Assembly (NCBI GenBank): GCA_002712005.1
Contig: PASP01000011.1
Span: forward strand, 1 to 64,000
From: Halobacteriovoraceae bacterium
GTDB lineage: Bacteria; Bdellovibrionota; Bacteriovoracia; Bacteriovoracales; Bacteriovoracaceae
DNA length: 64,000 nt
Direction of reading: 5' to 3'
Both the position numbers and the translations under genes were made by a program. The notes under the pieces are model-generated. The model was not told where the DNA came from, searched no databases, and saw only the letters and a program-made list of their open reading frames with translations. Positions 1-8,142 of the stretch are shown here, in pieces (position 1 is the first letter of the stretch; every line of letters starts with the position of its first letter).

Positions 1-53
1 AACATCGGCGAAGGTAGTGCTCGGGAGACTGAGTGTGAGAATAGCAAGATGCA
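1..53 (+). rRNA. rrf: 5S ribosomal RNA, 3' end (partial)
   Basis: The first ~53 bases resemble the 3' third of a bacterial 5S rRNA: a GGTAGTGC stretch, a short hairpin (TCGGGAGACTGA), then GTGTGAGAATAG before the closing strand of helix I. The 5' part lies outside the window. A strong intrinsic terminator follows directly, as expected at the end of an rRNA operon. The exact 3' end is an estimate. Confidence 0.72.
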
Positions 54-61
54 CCATTTAT

Positions 62-96
62 AAAAAGCTCGTTCTTAGGAACGGGCTTTTTTTTTG
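62..96 (+). terminator. Intrinsic terminator of the rRNA operon
   Basis: A GCTCGTTC / GAACGGGC stem (one G-T wobble), extended by A-T pairs, with a TTAG loop and a run of nine T. It lies about ten bases after the apparent 5S end. From here to 357 the sequence is AT-rich; I see no gene or convincing promoter hexamers, although a promoter for the next operon must lie there. Confidence 0.85.
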
Positions 97-357
97 CCTT
101 TTTTTCCTAAAGATCAAAATTCTTATTTATTTTCAAATATCATATACAAATTCTCTACAATATTATTTCCGGCCAGATTTGTCCGTTAAGCCAATTCGTT
201 TACGTTTTAATAGACTATTTAGGTGAGCTTTGTAAGTTTGGGATATCTATCAATAATTGAATTTTCTTATTTTTTTTTGAAGCTGATTGAGTGCTTTAAG
301 TTTTAATTTTTTATTTATTCTCCGAGACGTTACTGAATACTTAGATGGAGTTGGTAC

Positions 358-2304
358 ATGTCTTTTGATTATGAAAAATTGAAGTCAAAAAGTGATGCTG
401 GATCAGGTGAGCACTGGACTTCGAATTCAGATTTATTCATGGTTTTATCTGTCGTATTTCTCTTACTCTACGTCGTTGCCAGCGTTAAAAATGGTGCAAG
501 TGCTATAAATAAAGCAATACAAGTACAAGAGTTGAAGAATCAAAAGGAAGACCTTGCTCGTCAACTTCAAGCTTATAATACCCTCAAAGAAGATTATTTA
601 AAGAATGAAGCAAAAGAAACTGAGCTTTCTATGTATCAAGATCTTATGAAAAATCTAGAACTTCTTCAGTCTGAAGCAGAAAGAAAGAGAAGGGAGCTTG
701 AGAGAAAAGCTCTGAAGAATGTAGAGACCAAACAAGCGTTGAACCAATATCAGCAAATGGTAAGAAATATTATCAATACCAATCTCTTGGCCAAGAAGAG
801 GATAAAGAAAAGAGATAAGGTCATTGATGAAAAGAAAACGATCATTACAGAGCAAAAAACTGTTATCGCTGACCTAGATGAAACTATTAAGAATCAAGCT
901 GTTGATATTGAAGAAAAAGCTCAGGCCATCGCAAATGCTAAGAGAGAGATTTCACGTCAAGAGCAAGAAATTATGGATCGCCAGCGTGACCTCGAAGTAA
1001 AGAAACAAGAGATTTCAAGTTTAGAATCTGATCTAAACGTTAAGAGAAAGCAAATTGCTGATAATAATTCCCAAATATCTAATCTGAATTCAGAGCTAGA
1101 GAATAAAATTGATGCACTTAAGAGAGAGGCTGCAGATAAGAAGAAAACTCAGAAACAAATGCGAGCTGAAGTCCTTAAATTAAGATTGGCCAATCAGAAG
1201 AAAGTGAATTCACTTAAAAAAGAAAGTAAATCAATGGAAGCCAAGCTCCAAGGTCTAGAGGGAGAAATTGAAAATGCTAATCAGAAAATCCTAATGGCCA
1301 ATAAAACATTAGAGCAAAAAGAAATGGAGCAAGCACGTTTACAAAATAAGTATCAAGAAGCTGCTGCCAATTATGAAGCTCAAATTAAAAATATGGAATC
1401 TGAGTTTGAAAATAAAGTGGCTGCACAGAGAGCTGAGTTAAATGCTCAGTTAGATAAAGAAAAAGCATCCGCTGCTGAGAAGGCCAAGCGTCTGGCGGAA
1501 TTTAAACAACAAGCAGATAGTGAGAGACAGAAGCTAGAGGGAGCTCTCGATGACCTTGAAAGTAAGGTTTCACAAGCTAAAAAAGCTCTTGGTGATATGG
1601 AGAAAAAGGCTTCAGAGTACGAAAATAAGTTACAAAAAGCAAAAGCTGATCACAACAGATACATAGCTTCCATGAACGATCTCAAGGAAAAGAATAAGAA
1701 TCTATCTGGTGATCTCGGAAAATATAAGGAAATGGTTGAAGCTAAGAAGAATTTAGCAAAGCAGCTTCAGCAAAAGCTTAAGGCCAAAGGTATTAAGGCC
1801 AATGTTGATGGGAAAACTGGTGAGGTAACCATTAATTTTGGAGATGAGTATTTTGACTCTGGTAGTGCAAACTTAAAAACTGAGATGAAGAAAGTTCTTC
1901 AGAAGTTTGTACCTGAATATTCAAAAACTCTTTTCAGTGACAAGAAAGTTGCTGAGAAAATTAAAAACGTTGAAATTATTGGTTTTTCTTCTCCTACTTA
2001 CAGAGGGAAATATGTCGACCCAAAAAGTCTTAAGAAGGAAGATAGAGCTGCCTTGAATTACAATCTAGATCTTTCATTCAGAAGAGCTAAAAGTATTTTT
2101 AGTTATATGACGGATACTAGTCGAATGAAGTTTGATTACCAAAAAACAATTACACCTATGGTTAAGGTCACTGGACGAAGTTATCTCGCTGAGGGTGTGA
2201 AAGGTCGTAATCTCGCTAGCGGAATTTCAAGAAAAGAATATTGTAAAAAATATGACTGTTTAAAATCACAAAAAGTAATAATTCGTTTTAATTTAAAAGA
2301 TTAA
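358..2304 (+). CDS. MotB/ZorB-like membrane protein with long coiled coil and C-terminal OmpA-like domain
   Basis: A 648-aa protein. Residues 1-24 are cytoplasmic. A single membrane helix (about 26-44) follows the sequence WTSNSDLFMVLSVVFLLLY, where Asp25 sits where MotB, TolR and ZorB carry the proton-binding Asp. Residues ~50-490 are almost uninterrupted charged coiled coil. Residues ~495-648 look like an OmpA/MotB peptidoglycan-binding domain (DEYFDSGSANL near its start, LDLSFRRAKSIF later). The ATG has a GGAG seven bases upstream. It is first in a three-gene operon, 9 nt before a MotA/ZorA-like gene, so the two probably form a proton-driven stator-like complex. This is inference: family features are visible but no function is known. 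A coiled coil of this length between membrane and wall is unusual. Confidence 0.72.
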   Translation: MSFDYEKLKSKSDAGSGEHWTSNSDLFMVLSVVFLLLYVVASVKNGASAINKAIQVQELKNQKEDLARQLQAYNTLKEDYLKNEAKETELSMYQDLMKNLELLQSEAERKRRELERKALKNVETKQALNQYQQMVRNIINTNLLAKKRIKKRDKVIDEKKTIITEQKTVIADLDETIKNQAVDIEEKAQAIANAKREISRQEQEIMDRQRDLEVKKQEISSLESDLNVKRKQIADNNSQISNLNSELENKIDALKREAADKKKTQKQMRAEVLKLRLANQKKVNSLKKESKSMEAKLQGLEGEIENANQKILMANKTLEQKEMEQARLQNKYQEAAANYEAQIKNMESEFENKVAAQRAELNAQLDKEKASAAEKAKRLAEFKQQADSERQKLEGALDDLESKVSQAKKALGDMEKKASEYENKLQKAKADHNRYIASMNDLKEKNKNLSGDLGKYKEMVEAKKNLAKQLQQKLKAKGIKANVDGKTGEVTINFGDEYFDSGSANLKTEMKKVLQKFVPEYSKTLFSDKKVAEKIKNVEIIGFSSPTYRGKYVDPKSLKKEDRAALNYNLDLSFRRAKSIFSYMTDTSRMKFDYQKTITPMVKVTGRSYLAEGVKGRNLASGISRKEYCKKYDCLKSQKVIIRFNLKD

Positions 2305-2313
2305 AGGATCAGT

Positions 2314-3543
2314 ATGGGCTTACAAAAAGTAGTAGATTTCTTAGTCGTTTTTGCCTCAGATTTTCTCATGCCAGTTATGGTTTGTACTTTTGCTATTGGA
2401 ATAATTGCAAGAGTACTTATTTGGTGGACGATTAAAAGAGAATATTGGTTTAGTGCAGAATTTGAAAAGAGAATTCAGCGTTATATTAATAGTGTCGAAG
2501 ACACATCAGATTTATCATTTTTTGTGATTACCAAGAAATTACTTGAGATTACATTTTATGAAACTTTTGAGGTTCGTTCCATTATGAAAAGAAGGAATCC
2601 GGATGTTGTTATGAATTGGATGGATCGAGTATTTCTCGTTCAACAAGGATGCGCAAGAGTTGTAAATGATGTACTCAGAAAGGTTCGCTACTATCGTTTT
2701 GATATCGAAACACCTAAGTTTGTTGATTTGAGTAAAAATGTGCTTCAAAACAACCCCTGTTTCAATCGAATATTTGGAATTATTCCTATGGGTGGTCTGA
2801 ATGACTTTTTAAATATTCTCCCAAATCTATTTATTGTTGGAGGTATTTTTGGAACATTTATTGGGATTATGAAGGCTCTACCAGAACTTGGTGGAATGGA
2901 CCTATCTGATGTTGAAAATAGTAAAATGATAATGGATACATTTCTTTTAAAAGTATCATTTTCAATGTCGACATCTATTTTAGGTATCGTACTTTCTGTT
3001 AGTTTGACGCTTTTGAATACTTTCTTTAGCGCTGAAAAACAATTTGTAAGTACGATTGAAAATTTCACTGAAAGTTTCAATACTCTCTGGTCAATTTCAT
3101 CAAATAATAATTTACCTAAAGATAAATTACATCTTGAGGAAGATGAAGACCCACTTCTTGTCTTGGCAGAGGATGTTGTCGCCAAGGAACTGAATGTAAA
3201 GCCGGGCTTTGTAAAACTGACTCGACCTATTCAAGGATGGTGGCTACAGCAGAGAAACCCTAAAGAATCGGAAGGGGTATCAAAAGATGGTACTGCAAAG
3301 TTTCGTTTGAACTCAGATGCAAGTCATCAGCCTCCGCAAAATGAAGCTCCTGAAAAAGAAGAGGATACGGTACCTCAAAGCAGGGAAGATCTACTGGCTT
3401 CTAAAGAGGTTCCAGAATTGAAAAAACCAGTAGAAACAGAAAAGCCAAAAGAAGAAACGGCACCTACTGAGAGCGTTAGTCATGAACACCCTGAATTAGA
3501 AGCGGACTCTGAAGAAGAAACAGACAAAGAAAGTGCAGCCTGA
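2314..3543 (+). CDS. MotA/TolQ/ZorA-like proton-channel family protein
   Basis: A 409-aa inner-membrane protein. A first helix lies at ~8-33. After a ~130-residue soluble region come two helices (~168-190 and ~215-240) with the motif GGIFGTFIGIMKALPEL, typical of the MotA/TolQ/ExbB pore; ILGIVLSVSLTLL forms the last helix. Residues ~275-409 are an acidic, proline-rich and probably disordered cytoplasmic tail. The gene follows the MotB-like gene after 9 nt, with AGGA upstream of the ATG, and precedes a coiled-coil gene by 15 nt. The order B-A-coil differs from motAB and from Zorya (zorA then zorB). Pairing with the upstream protein as a five-to-two type stator is inferred from the family. The motor's output is unknown. 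Confidence 0.75.
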   Translation: MGLQKVVDFLVVFASDFLMPVMVCTFAIGIIARVLIWWTIKREYWFSAEFEKRIQRYINSVEDTSDLSFFVITKKLLEITFYETFEVRSIMKRRNPDVVMNWMDRVFLVQQGCARVVNDVLRKVRYYRFDIETPKFVDLSKNVLQNNPCFNRIFGIIPMGGLNDFLNILPNLFIVGGIFGTFIGIMKALPELGGMDLSDVENSKMIMDTFLLKVSFSMSTSILGIVLSVSLTLLNTFFSAEKQFVSTIENFTESFNTLWSISSNNNLPKDKLHLEEDEDPLLVLAEDVVAKELNVKPGFVKLTRPIQGWWLQQRNPKESEGVSKDGTAKFRLNSDASHQPPQNEAPEKEEDTVPQSREDLLASKEVPELKKPVETEKPKEETAPTESVSHEHPELEADSEEETDKESAA

Positions 3544-3558
3544 TTGGAGAATCTATAA

Positions 3559-6168
3559 ATGAACAGTCCTAAGAAAAAAACGGATATTCAACAAAGTGGA
3601 GGTCACAAATCAGAAGTGACCTCTTCTATTCAAGATGTCCGTAAGAAAAGTGTTCAAAAAGATCAAAGAATAGTCTCTCGACAAAGTGAAAAAGGTGCTC
3701 AAGTTACGATTTTAGAAGTTGAGCGACTCAAGCGTGAAAAAGAAAGATATTCTAGGCAGTGTATGCAGTTAGAGCATAAGATTGCGGCCATTAAGGAAGA
3801 ATTAGAAGATACTCAAAATGAATATATTTTTCAAAAAAATAGCATTGAAGAACAAATTCAAGCAAAAAAAGATGATTTCAACCGATTACAAAAAAAGGAA
3901 GAAGATTATCGATTTAAGTTACAAGATTTAAATCAAGAATTATTAAGAATTGATAAGAAAATATCTCTGCGTAAAAAAGATGGTCTAAGTCAATTAAATC
4001 AAGTGAAAGAAGAACATCGTAACTTGGTTGAAAAGAATGTCGACCTGGAATCCAATATTGATCAAAATAGGAAACGCTTTAGAGATATTCAAGATGAAGT
4101 TGACCTTAAAGAGAGAAGCCTAAAGTCAATTACACAGGATTTAGAATCTAAGTCAGTTGAAATTAAAACGCTTAACGAAGCTTACGATACTCTTTGCTTA
4201 GAGTATGAACAAAAGTTCAAAAGCTTGGAAGAACTTGATAGTCAAAAAAATGAATTAGAGACCGCCATTTTAGATCTTTCGGACTATCAGAATAGTTTAG
4301 AAAATGAAAAAGAATTGGCCTTCTTGGCCCTCAAATCTGATATAGAAGCAGAAAAACAAAAATATGAATATGAAAGAAAAGTTCGATTTAAGCAATTGTC
4401 CCAAAAACTTTCTGAGAGAGAAAGGAAGTGGGAAAAGGACTTTTTTCAAAAACAACAAAAATTAGAGTCTGAGCTTAATAAAAAGAAAATAGATCAAGAA
4501 AGAAAATATAATGAGTTTATTAATGAACTTGATGATGAAAAAGAGCATATTCTTGTTGATGCACGATTTAAAGCAGATGCAATTAAAAAAGATGCTGATC
4601 GAATTATTCAAGAATCGTTTAAAGAAAGACAGAGGCTGCTAGATGAAGGTAGTCAGCAAAAGATGGAAGCCCTAAATTATGCGGCTGAAGAAGTTCGAAA
4701 GGCTCAAGAAGAGGTTCGTCGTGTAAAAGAAGAGGCAGATCTTAAGAGAAGTGAAGCTGACCAGTTCTGTATATCGAAGGCTAAAGAAGCTGAAATTGTT
4801 CTAGATTCTGCGAGATCTAAGAGTTCTTTGATTTTAAAAAACGCAGAAAAAGAGAGAAAGAAAGGTCTTTCAGAGGTTGAAACAAGAAAGAAAGCTGTTG
4901 AGTCAGAGCTATCTCAGTTGGAAAGTGATTTTCAAGAAGAGATTAAAGAGCGCAAGAAAAGACTCAAACACTATTTTGCTCTCAAAAAAGAAAGATTTTT
5001 TAATCACCTCGATTCACTTAAAAGCGCACAAGATCAAAGATTCAAAAAGCTTCATGAACATAACTTACTTTTGATTGAAAAAAGCAAAAGAAAAGAGCTG
5101 AAAAAGTTAGTTTCTTTTAAAGACAGAATTGTTAGTGAGGCGAGAAGTCAGATAGAGAAAGAACAACGGGCTCACAAGGAAAAGCGTAAACACGATATCC
5201 AAGAGCTTTATAGGGCTAAAAAAGATCTTCTTTTAGAAAAAGAATCTCTAGAGCATGAGATTGAAGAAAAGTATCATAAACTAACTCAGCATAAAGAAGA
5301 AGAACTTCTGCGTATGGACAAAGTCCATTTAGAAAAGACACGTTTAAGAACTGAAGAACTTGAAAATGAGTATAAAAATAGAATTAATGATAAGGAAAAA
5401 GAACTCTCTAAAAGATTTAAAGATGATGAAAAACAAATGAGAGAGTCTATCATCTCTTATATTGAAGAAAATTTTGAGTATGAAAACTTAAACATAAGAA
5501 ATGATATCAATGAGATCTTTGATTTTAAGCGTAGCCAAAAGAAAAAGAAGCTTTTAGAGCAAGCTGGTCTTGAAAATGAAGAAGTGAAAGAAAAGAATAT
5601 TTCAAATCTATTTTGGGCTTGGGGAGTTAAACTTGCTTTACCAAGTATGGTTGTAAGTGTTTTTGCCTTTGACTTTATGGACGCTAGAACTAGGGCCATA
5701 ACTTTCGGTGAGAACTTCATTGCTAAAATGGAAATCGAAACGAAAAAGAATGATGATGACATTATCAAGAAAGTTCAGGAGCAGAAGCAATATAATCCAA
5801 AAATGACTGCTGAATTCAAAGACAGTTATGTTGAAAATGTCTTACACACGACTAATTTTGTAAAAGTTTATGAAAGTTCTGAATTTCAAAATGACTGGTT
5901 GTTAGCAGCCTATGAGTTTTTAAGTGGTGAACTTGAGCTAAATGAAGAAATTGCGATCAACTTTGTATCATCTGAAGGAGCTTTAATTAAAGAACTCTCA
6001 GATATGAAATCAAAGATAGAATTAAGATTTCTGGAAAATGAACTAGATAAAATGAAAAATAGAGAGGCTGAGGTAATGAATTCTCAAAAAGAGAAATTTC
6101 ACGCTCCTGAGAATTGGAAGGCCTTTATGGCGTTTCGGGATCAGTTTTATGCAAAACACTTTAAATAA
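3559..6168 (+). CDS. Giant coiled-coil protein with one C-terminal membrane segment
   Basis: An 869-aa protein of unknown function. After a polar, probably disordered N-terminus, residues ~50-650 are dense Lys/Glu/Gln heptad-like sequence, i.e. a very long coiled coil. Residues ~683-706 (FWAWGVKLALPSMVVSVFAF) form the only membrane helix. About 160 mostly helical residues follow, ending YAKHFK. If the C-terminus is periplasmic, the long coil is cytoplasmic. It is last in the operon with the MotB-like and MotA-like genes and ends in a bidirectional terminator. The context suggests an effector or scaffold of that putative stator, comparable in idea to the cytoplasmic tail of ZorA but encoded separately. 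No enzymatic motif was seen. Similarity to SMC or myosin-like proteins would be low-complexity only. Confidence 0.7.
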   Translation: MNSPKKKTDIQQSGGHKSEVTSSIQDVRKKSVQKDQRIVSRQSEKGAQVTILEVERLKREKERYSRQCMQLEHKIAAIKEELEDTQNEYIFQKNSIEEQIQAKKDDFNRLQKKEEDYRFKLQDLNQELLRIDKKISLRKKDGLSQLNQVKEEHRNLVEKNVDLESNIDQNRKRFRDIQDEVDLKERSLKSITQDLESKSVEIKTLNEAYDTLCLEYEQKFKSLEELDSQKNELETAILDLSDYQNSLENEKELAFLALKSDIEAEKQKYEYERKVRFKQLSQKLSERERKWEKDFFQKQQKLESELNKKKIDQERKYNEFINELDDEKEHILVDARFKADAIKKDADRIIQESFKERQRLLDEGSQQKMEALNYAAEEVRKAQEEVRRVKEEADLKRSEADQFCISKAKEAEIVLDSARSKSSLILKNAEKERKKGLSEVETRKKAVESELSQLESDFQEEIKERKKRLKHYFALKKERFFNHLDSLKSAQDQRFKKLHEHNLLLIEKSKRKELKKLVSFKDRIVSEARSQIEKEQRAHKEKRKHDIQELYRAKKDLLLEKESLEHEIEEKYHKLTQHKEEELLRMDKVHLEKTRLRTEELENEYKNRINDKEKELSKRFKDDEKQMRESIISYIEENFEYENLNIRNDINEIFDFKRSQKKKKLLEQAGLENEEVKEKNISNLFWAWGVKLALPSMVVSVFAFDFMDARTRAITFGENFIAKMEIETKKNDDDIIKKVQEQKQYNPKMTAEFKDSYVENVLHTTNFVKVYESSEFQNDWLLAAYEFLSGELELNEEIAINFVSSEGALIKELSDMKSKIELRFLENELDKMKNREAEVMNSQKEKFHAPENWKAFMAFRDQFYAKHFK

Positions 6169-6200
6169 AAAAAAGCCTTTCATAATGAAAGGCTTTTTTT
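6167..6200. terminator. Bidirectional intrinsic terminator
   Basis: AAAGCCTTTCAT / ATGAAAGGCTTT perfect stem with A-run on the left and T-run on the right, between the convergent coiled-coil gene (plus) and the small exported protein (minus). It can act in both directions. Confidence 0.85.
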
Positions 6201-6645
6201 ATCTAAGATCAATTGTTTTTTCACTTCCGGATGAGGGATCTTTGACAACAAGTTTGCCCATTGAAAATTTCCAAGTCGGTTGAGTAACGTCTTTCCCTTG
6301 TTGGCTAACGTACTTTAAAGGGAGGTCTCCAATAAATTTATTATCTTTTAAATGAAAGACTACGGCTCGATAAGCGGTCACAATGTGACTCGTACCTGCA
6401 CTTCCTGCCTTGTAAACCACAAAGATATGTTCTGGAGCCTCTTCTTTCTTTTGAACTTCTTGAACTTCTGGGCTTCCACCAATTGTTTGAATCTTTATCA
6501 TTTTAGGTTCGGGATCTAGCTTTTTAAGATAGTATCCATTATCACCTTTAATGACTTTCCAATCGCTGGACCTTTCACCATATGTTCTCGCATATGAATT
6601 AAAAGATAGTGATATTAAAAGGGTGATGAAAGCTAGTTTTTTCAT
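6199..6645 (-). CDS. Small exported protein of unknown function
   Basis: 148 aa with a clear signal peptide (MKKLAFITLLISLSFNSYA) and a basic, beta-rich mature part (WKVIKGDNGYYLKKLDPE; later HIVTAYRAVVFHLKDNKFIGDLPLKYVS). I do not recognise the family. The ATG at 6645 overlaps the stop codon of the upstream gene (TAATG), which supports this start over an upstream TTG and implies translational coupling with the putative cell-wall hydrolase. Probably periplasmic and functionally linked to that neighbour. Confidence 0.7.
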   Translation of the reverse strand: MKKLAFITLLISLSFNSYARTYGERSSDWKVIKGDNGYYLKKLDPEPKMIKIQTIGGSPEVQEVQKKEEAPEHIFVVYKAGSAGTSHIVTAYRAVVFHLKDNKFIGDLPLKYVSQQGKDVTQPTWKFSMGKLVVKDPSSGSEKTIDLR

Positions 6646-7916
6646 TAGCGCCAATTTCCTCTAGTTGATTCGGTATAAATCCAATGTTTTGGTCCATCAA
6701 CATTAGTATAGATGTAATTGTAACCAGATGGCCCTACAGATCCAGAGCGTGTTGAGGAGTCACTTCTCGGGTCAACCCCATTTACGCTAGGTCTTACTCT
6801 TACTCTTTGATTAGAACTCGATGGCCAAGGATCTGAAAGATAGTCCCTTCTATAATGGGATACATTATCCATTTGATCAGCAGGCTCCCAGCTTGATAAT
6901 TCAGGATCCGTCATTCTTCTAAAAGCTTCTACAATTCCTGAATAATCATTATTTTTTAAAGGATCGATAGCATTTTTCCAGTTCGGATCATTTGCGTTGT
7001 AAGTAGAGAATTGCCAAGGATCAAGCGCTACATCTAAAACATTGTAAGGCTCATTAGCCCCTTGGTCTAAAGCCATTCTTTTTCTATTTTGCAGAACCTT
7101 CATAACAAACATGGCTTCTTCTGGGTTTTCTTTGCTTACCCACATATCGGATTCACCAAAAGCAGTAAAAATATAGCCTGCAAAAGCTTGTTCTTCAGGC
7201 TTAAGCTTAGAGAACATTGCTTTGAAAACTTTTTCTCTATTAAGTTCCCCGTTAGCATTTCTGTTTCCGCTGGAGATTGCAGTTTGAATCGAGCTTACAC
7301 ATTGAGTAAGTTTATCAGAATCTTCTTCGTTAATGGGTTGAACCGCTAAAACCTCACAACCTTCATGAAATTCTCCTTCCGAAGGAGGAACATAAGTATC
7401 AGGTATAAGGCCACTTAAACTTTCCTCTCTTGCCCCTCTTCGTCCAGCCTGTGGAGTGGGGGTGTGGTCATCTTGGGTAGGAACGACAGGAACGGCATCA
7501 CAAATCTTTTCAAAAACGAGACCTTTTCTGATCTCATCTAGATTATTTACAATTGTTTTAACAGCGCCCCAGTTGACCCCTTTCTTAACGTTTTGTGGAT
7601 CAGTTAGGAAGTTGCCTTCAAGTGGCTGACCGTTTTTCATAATGCTTATTTCGTACATGTCATCGGCTTTTCCGATAACTTTAATTTCATAGTCATCTGG
7701 TGCTCTCAAATAGGTTTCTTCACCTGTGTCTGCATTGAGAACTTTTATTGAGTTAATGACAGGTATAAAAAGTTGAGAAAGATTAATACGAAAATCGTCG
7801 TTGTAATTAGCATAGACAGTGGTTTTAGGCTTATCTGATTCAGCATGCACCAGATGGAGTGGAGCTATGGCCAAATAAGCGATGAATATTGAGTTTCGTA
7901 GTACTTTCTTTCGCAT
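6645..7916 (-). CDS. Exported protein with SleB-like cell-wall hydrolase domain (putative)
   Basis: 423 aa. The signal peptide ends at VHA (~25), followed by a ~150-residue domain of unknown type and a low-complexity linker (TPTPQAGRRGAREE). Residues ~240-330 resemble the SleB/CwlJ hydrolase fold: AFGESD (candidate catalytic Glu near 254), PEEAMFVMKVLQNRKRM (compare the usual AVxxVVLNR), then a WQFSTYN segment matching the QFS motif. The C-terminal ~90 residues are Ser/Arg/Gly-rich. Two Cys pairs suggest a disulphide-bonded periplasmic protein. AAGGAAA precedes the ATG. In a predator such an enzyme could act on its own or the prey's peptidoglycan, but activity is unproven and the family match is my reading of motifs. 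Confidence 0.6.
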   Translation of the reverse strand: MRKKVLRNSIFIAYLAIAPLHLVHAESDKPKTTVYANYNDDFRINLSQLFIPVINSIKVLNADTGEETYLRAPDDYEIKVIGKADDMYEISIMKNGQPLEGNFLTDPQNVKKGVNWGAVKTIVNNLDEIRKGLVFEKICDAVPVVPTQDDHTPTPQAGRRGAREESLSGLIPDTYVPPSEGEFHEGCEVLAVQPINEEDSDKLTQCVSSIQTAISSGNRNANGELNREKVFKAMFSKLKPEEQAFAGYIFTAFGESDMWVSKENPEEAMFVMKVLQNRKRMALDQGANEPYNVLDVALDPWQFSTYNANDPNWKNAIDPLKNNDYSGIVEAFRRMTDPELSSWEPADQMDNVSHYRRDYLSDPWPSSSNQRVRVRPSVNGVDPRSDSSTRSGSVGPSGYNYIYTNVDGPKHWIYTESTRGNWR

Positions 7917-8126
7917 AGATTAATAATTTCCTTATGTATCAATACTAGTTCTTTATCGGCATTTCTTAGAAAATATATACAAATTTCCTCTGAATTAACG
8001 AGATATTGGGGGGTTAACGATAATGTTTGAGATTTAGGAGTGCCTCAATATTAGGTCAATAAAGATCAAAGTCATTGAAATAACTGAAAAAAAGAGGAGC
8101 TTTTATTCAAAGATGGGCTCCTAAAA

Positions 8127-8138
8127 GTAGACGTCTAC
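8127..8138. promoter_or_regulatory. Perfect 12-bp palindrome just before ftsK
   Basis: GTAGACGTCTAC is a perfect palindrome ending four bases before the GTG codon at 8143. A second inverted repeat lies 5' of it (AGGAGC at ~8094, GCTCCT at ~8117). Neither is followed by a T run. They could be an operator or an RNA hairpin affecting translation of ftsK. The rest of the 7917-8142 gap shows no gene. Confidence 0.35.
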
Positions 8139-8142
8139 GCAG

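Noticed and set aside
17-226. 69-codon open frame at the window start
   Set aside because: It runs across the 5S rRNA end and its terminator and has no ribosome site.
2745-3185. 146-codon antisense frame inside the MotA-like gene
   Set aside because: No ribosome site, composition is that of a reverse complement of a coding gene.
5457-5768. Antisense frame with hydrophobic stretches in the coiled-coil gene
   Set aside because: Ser/Phe/Lys-rich shadow of Glu/Lys-rich coding sequence; no start signal.
358-6168. Complete Zorya defence system
   Set aside because: Only ZorA/ZorB-like components are present; no ZorC, ZorD or ZorE-like gene adjoins and there are no other defence genes nearby.
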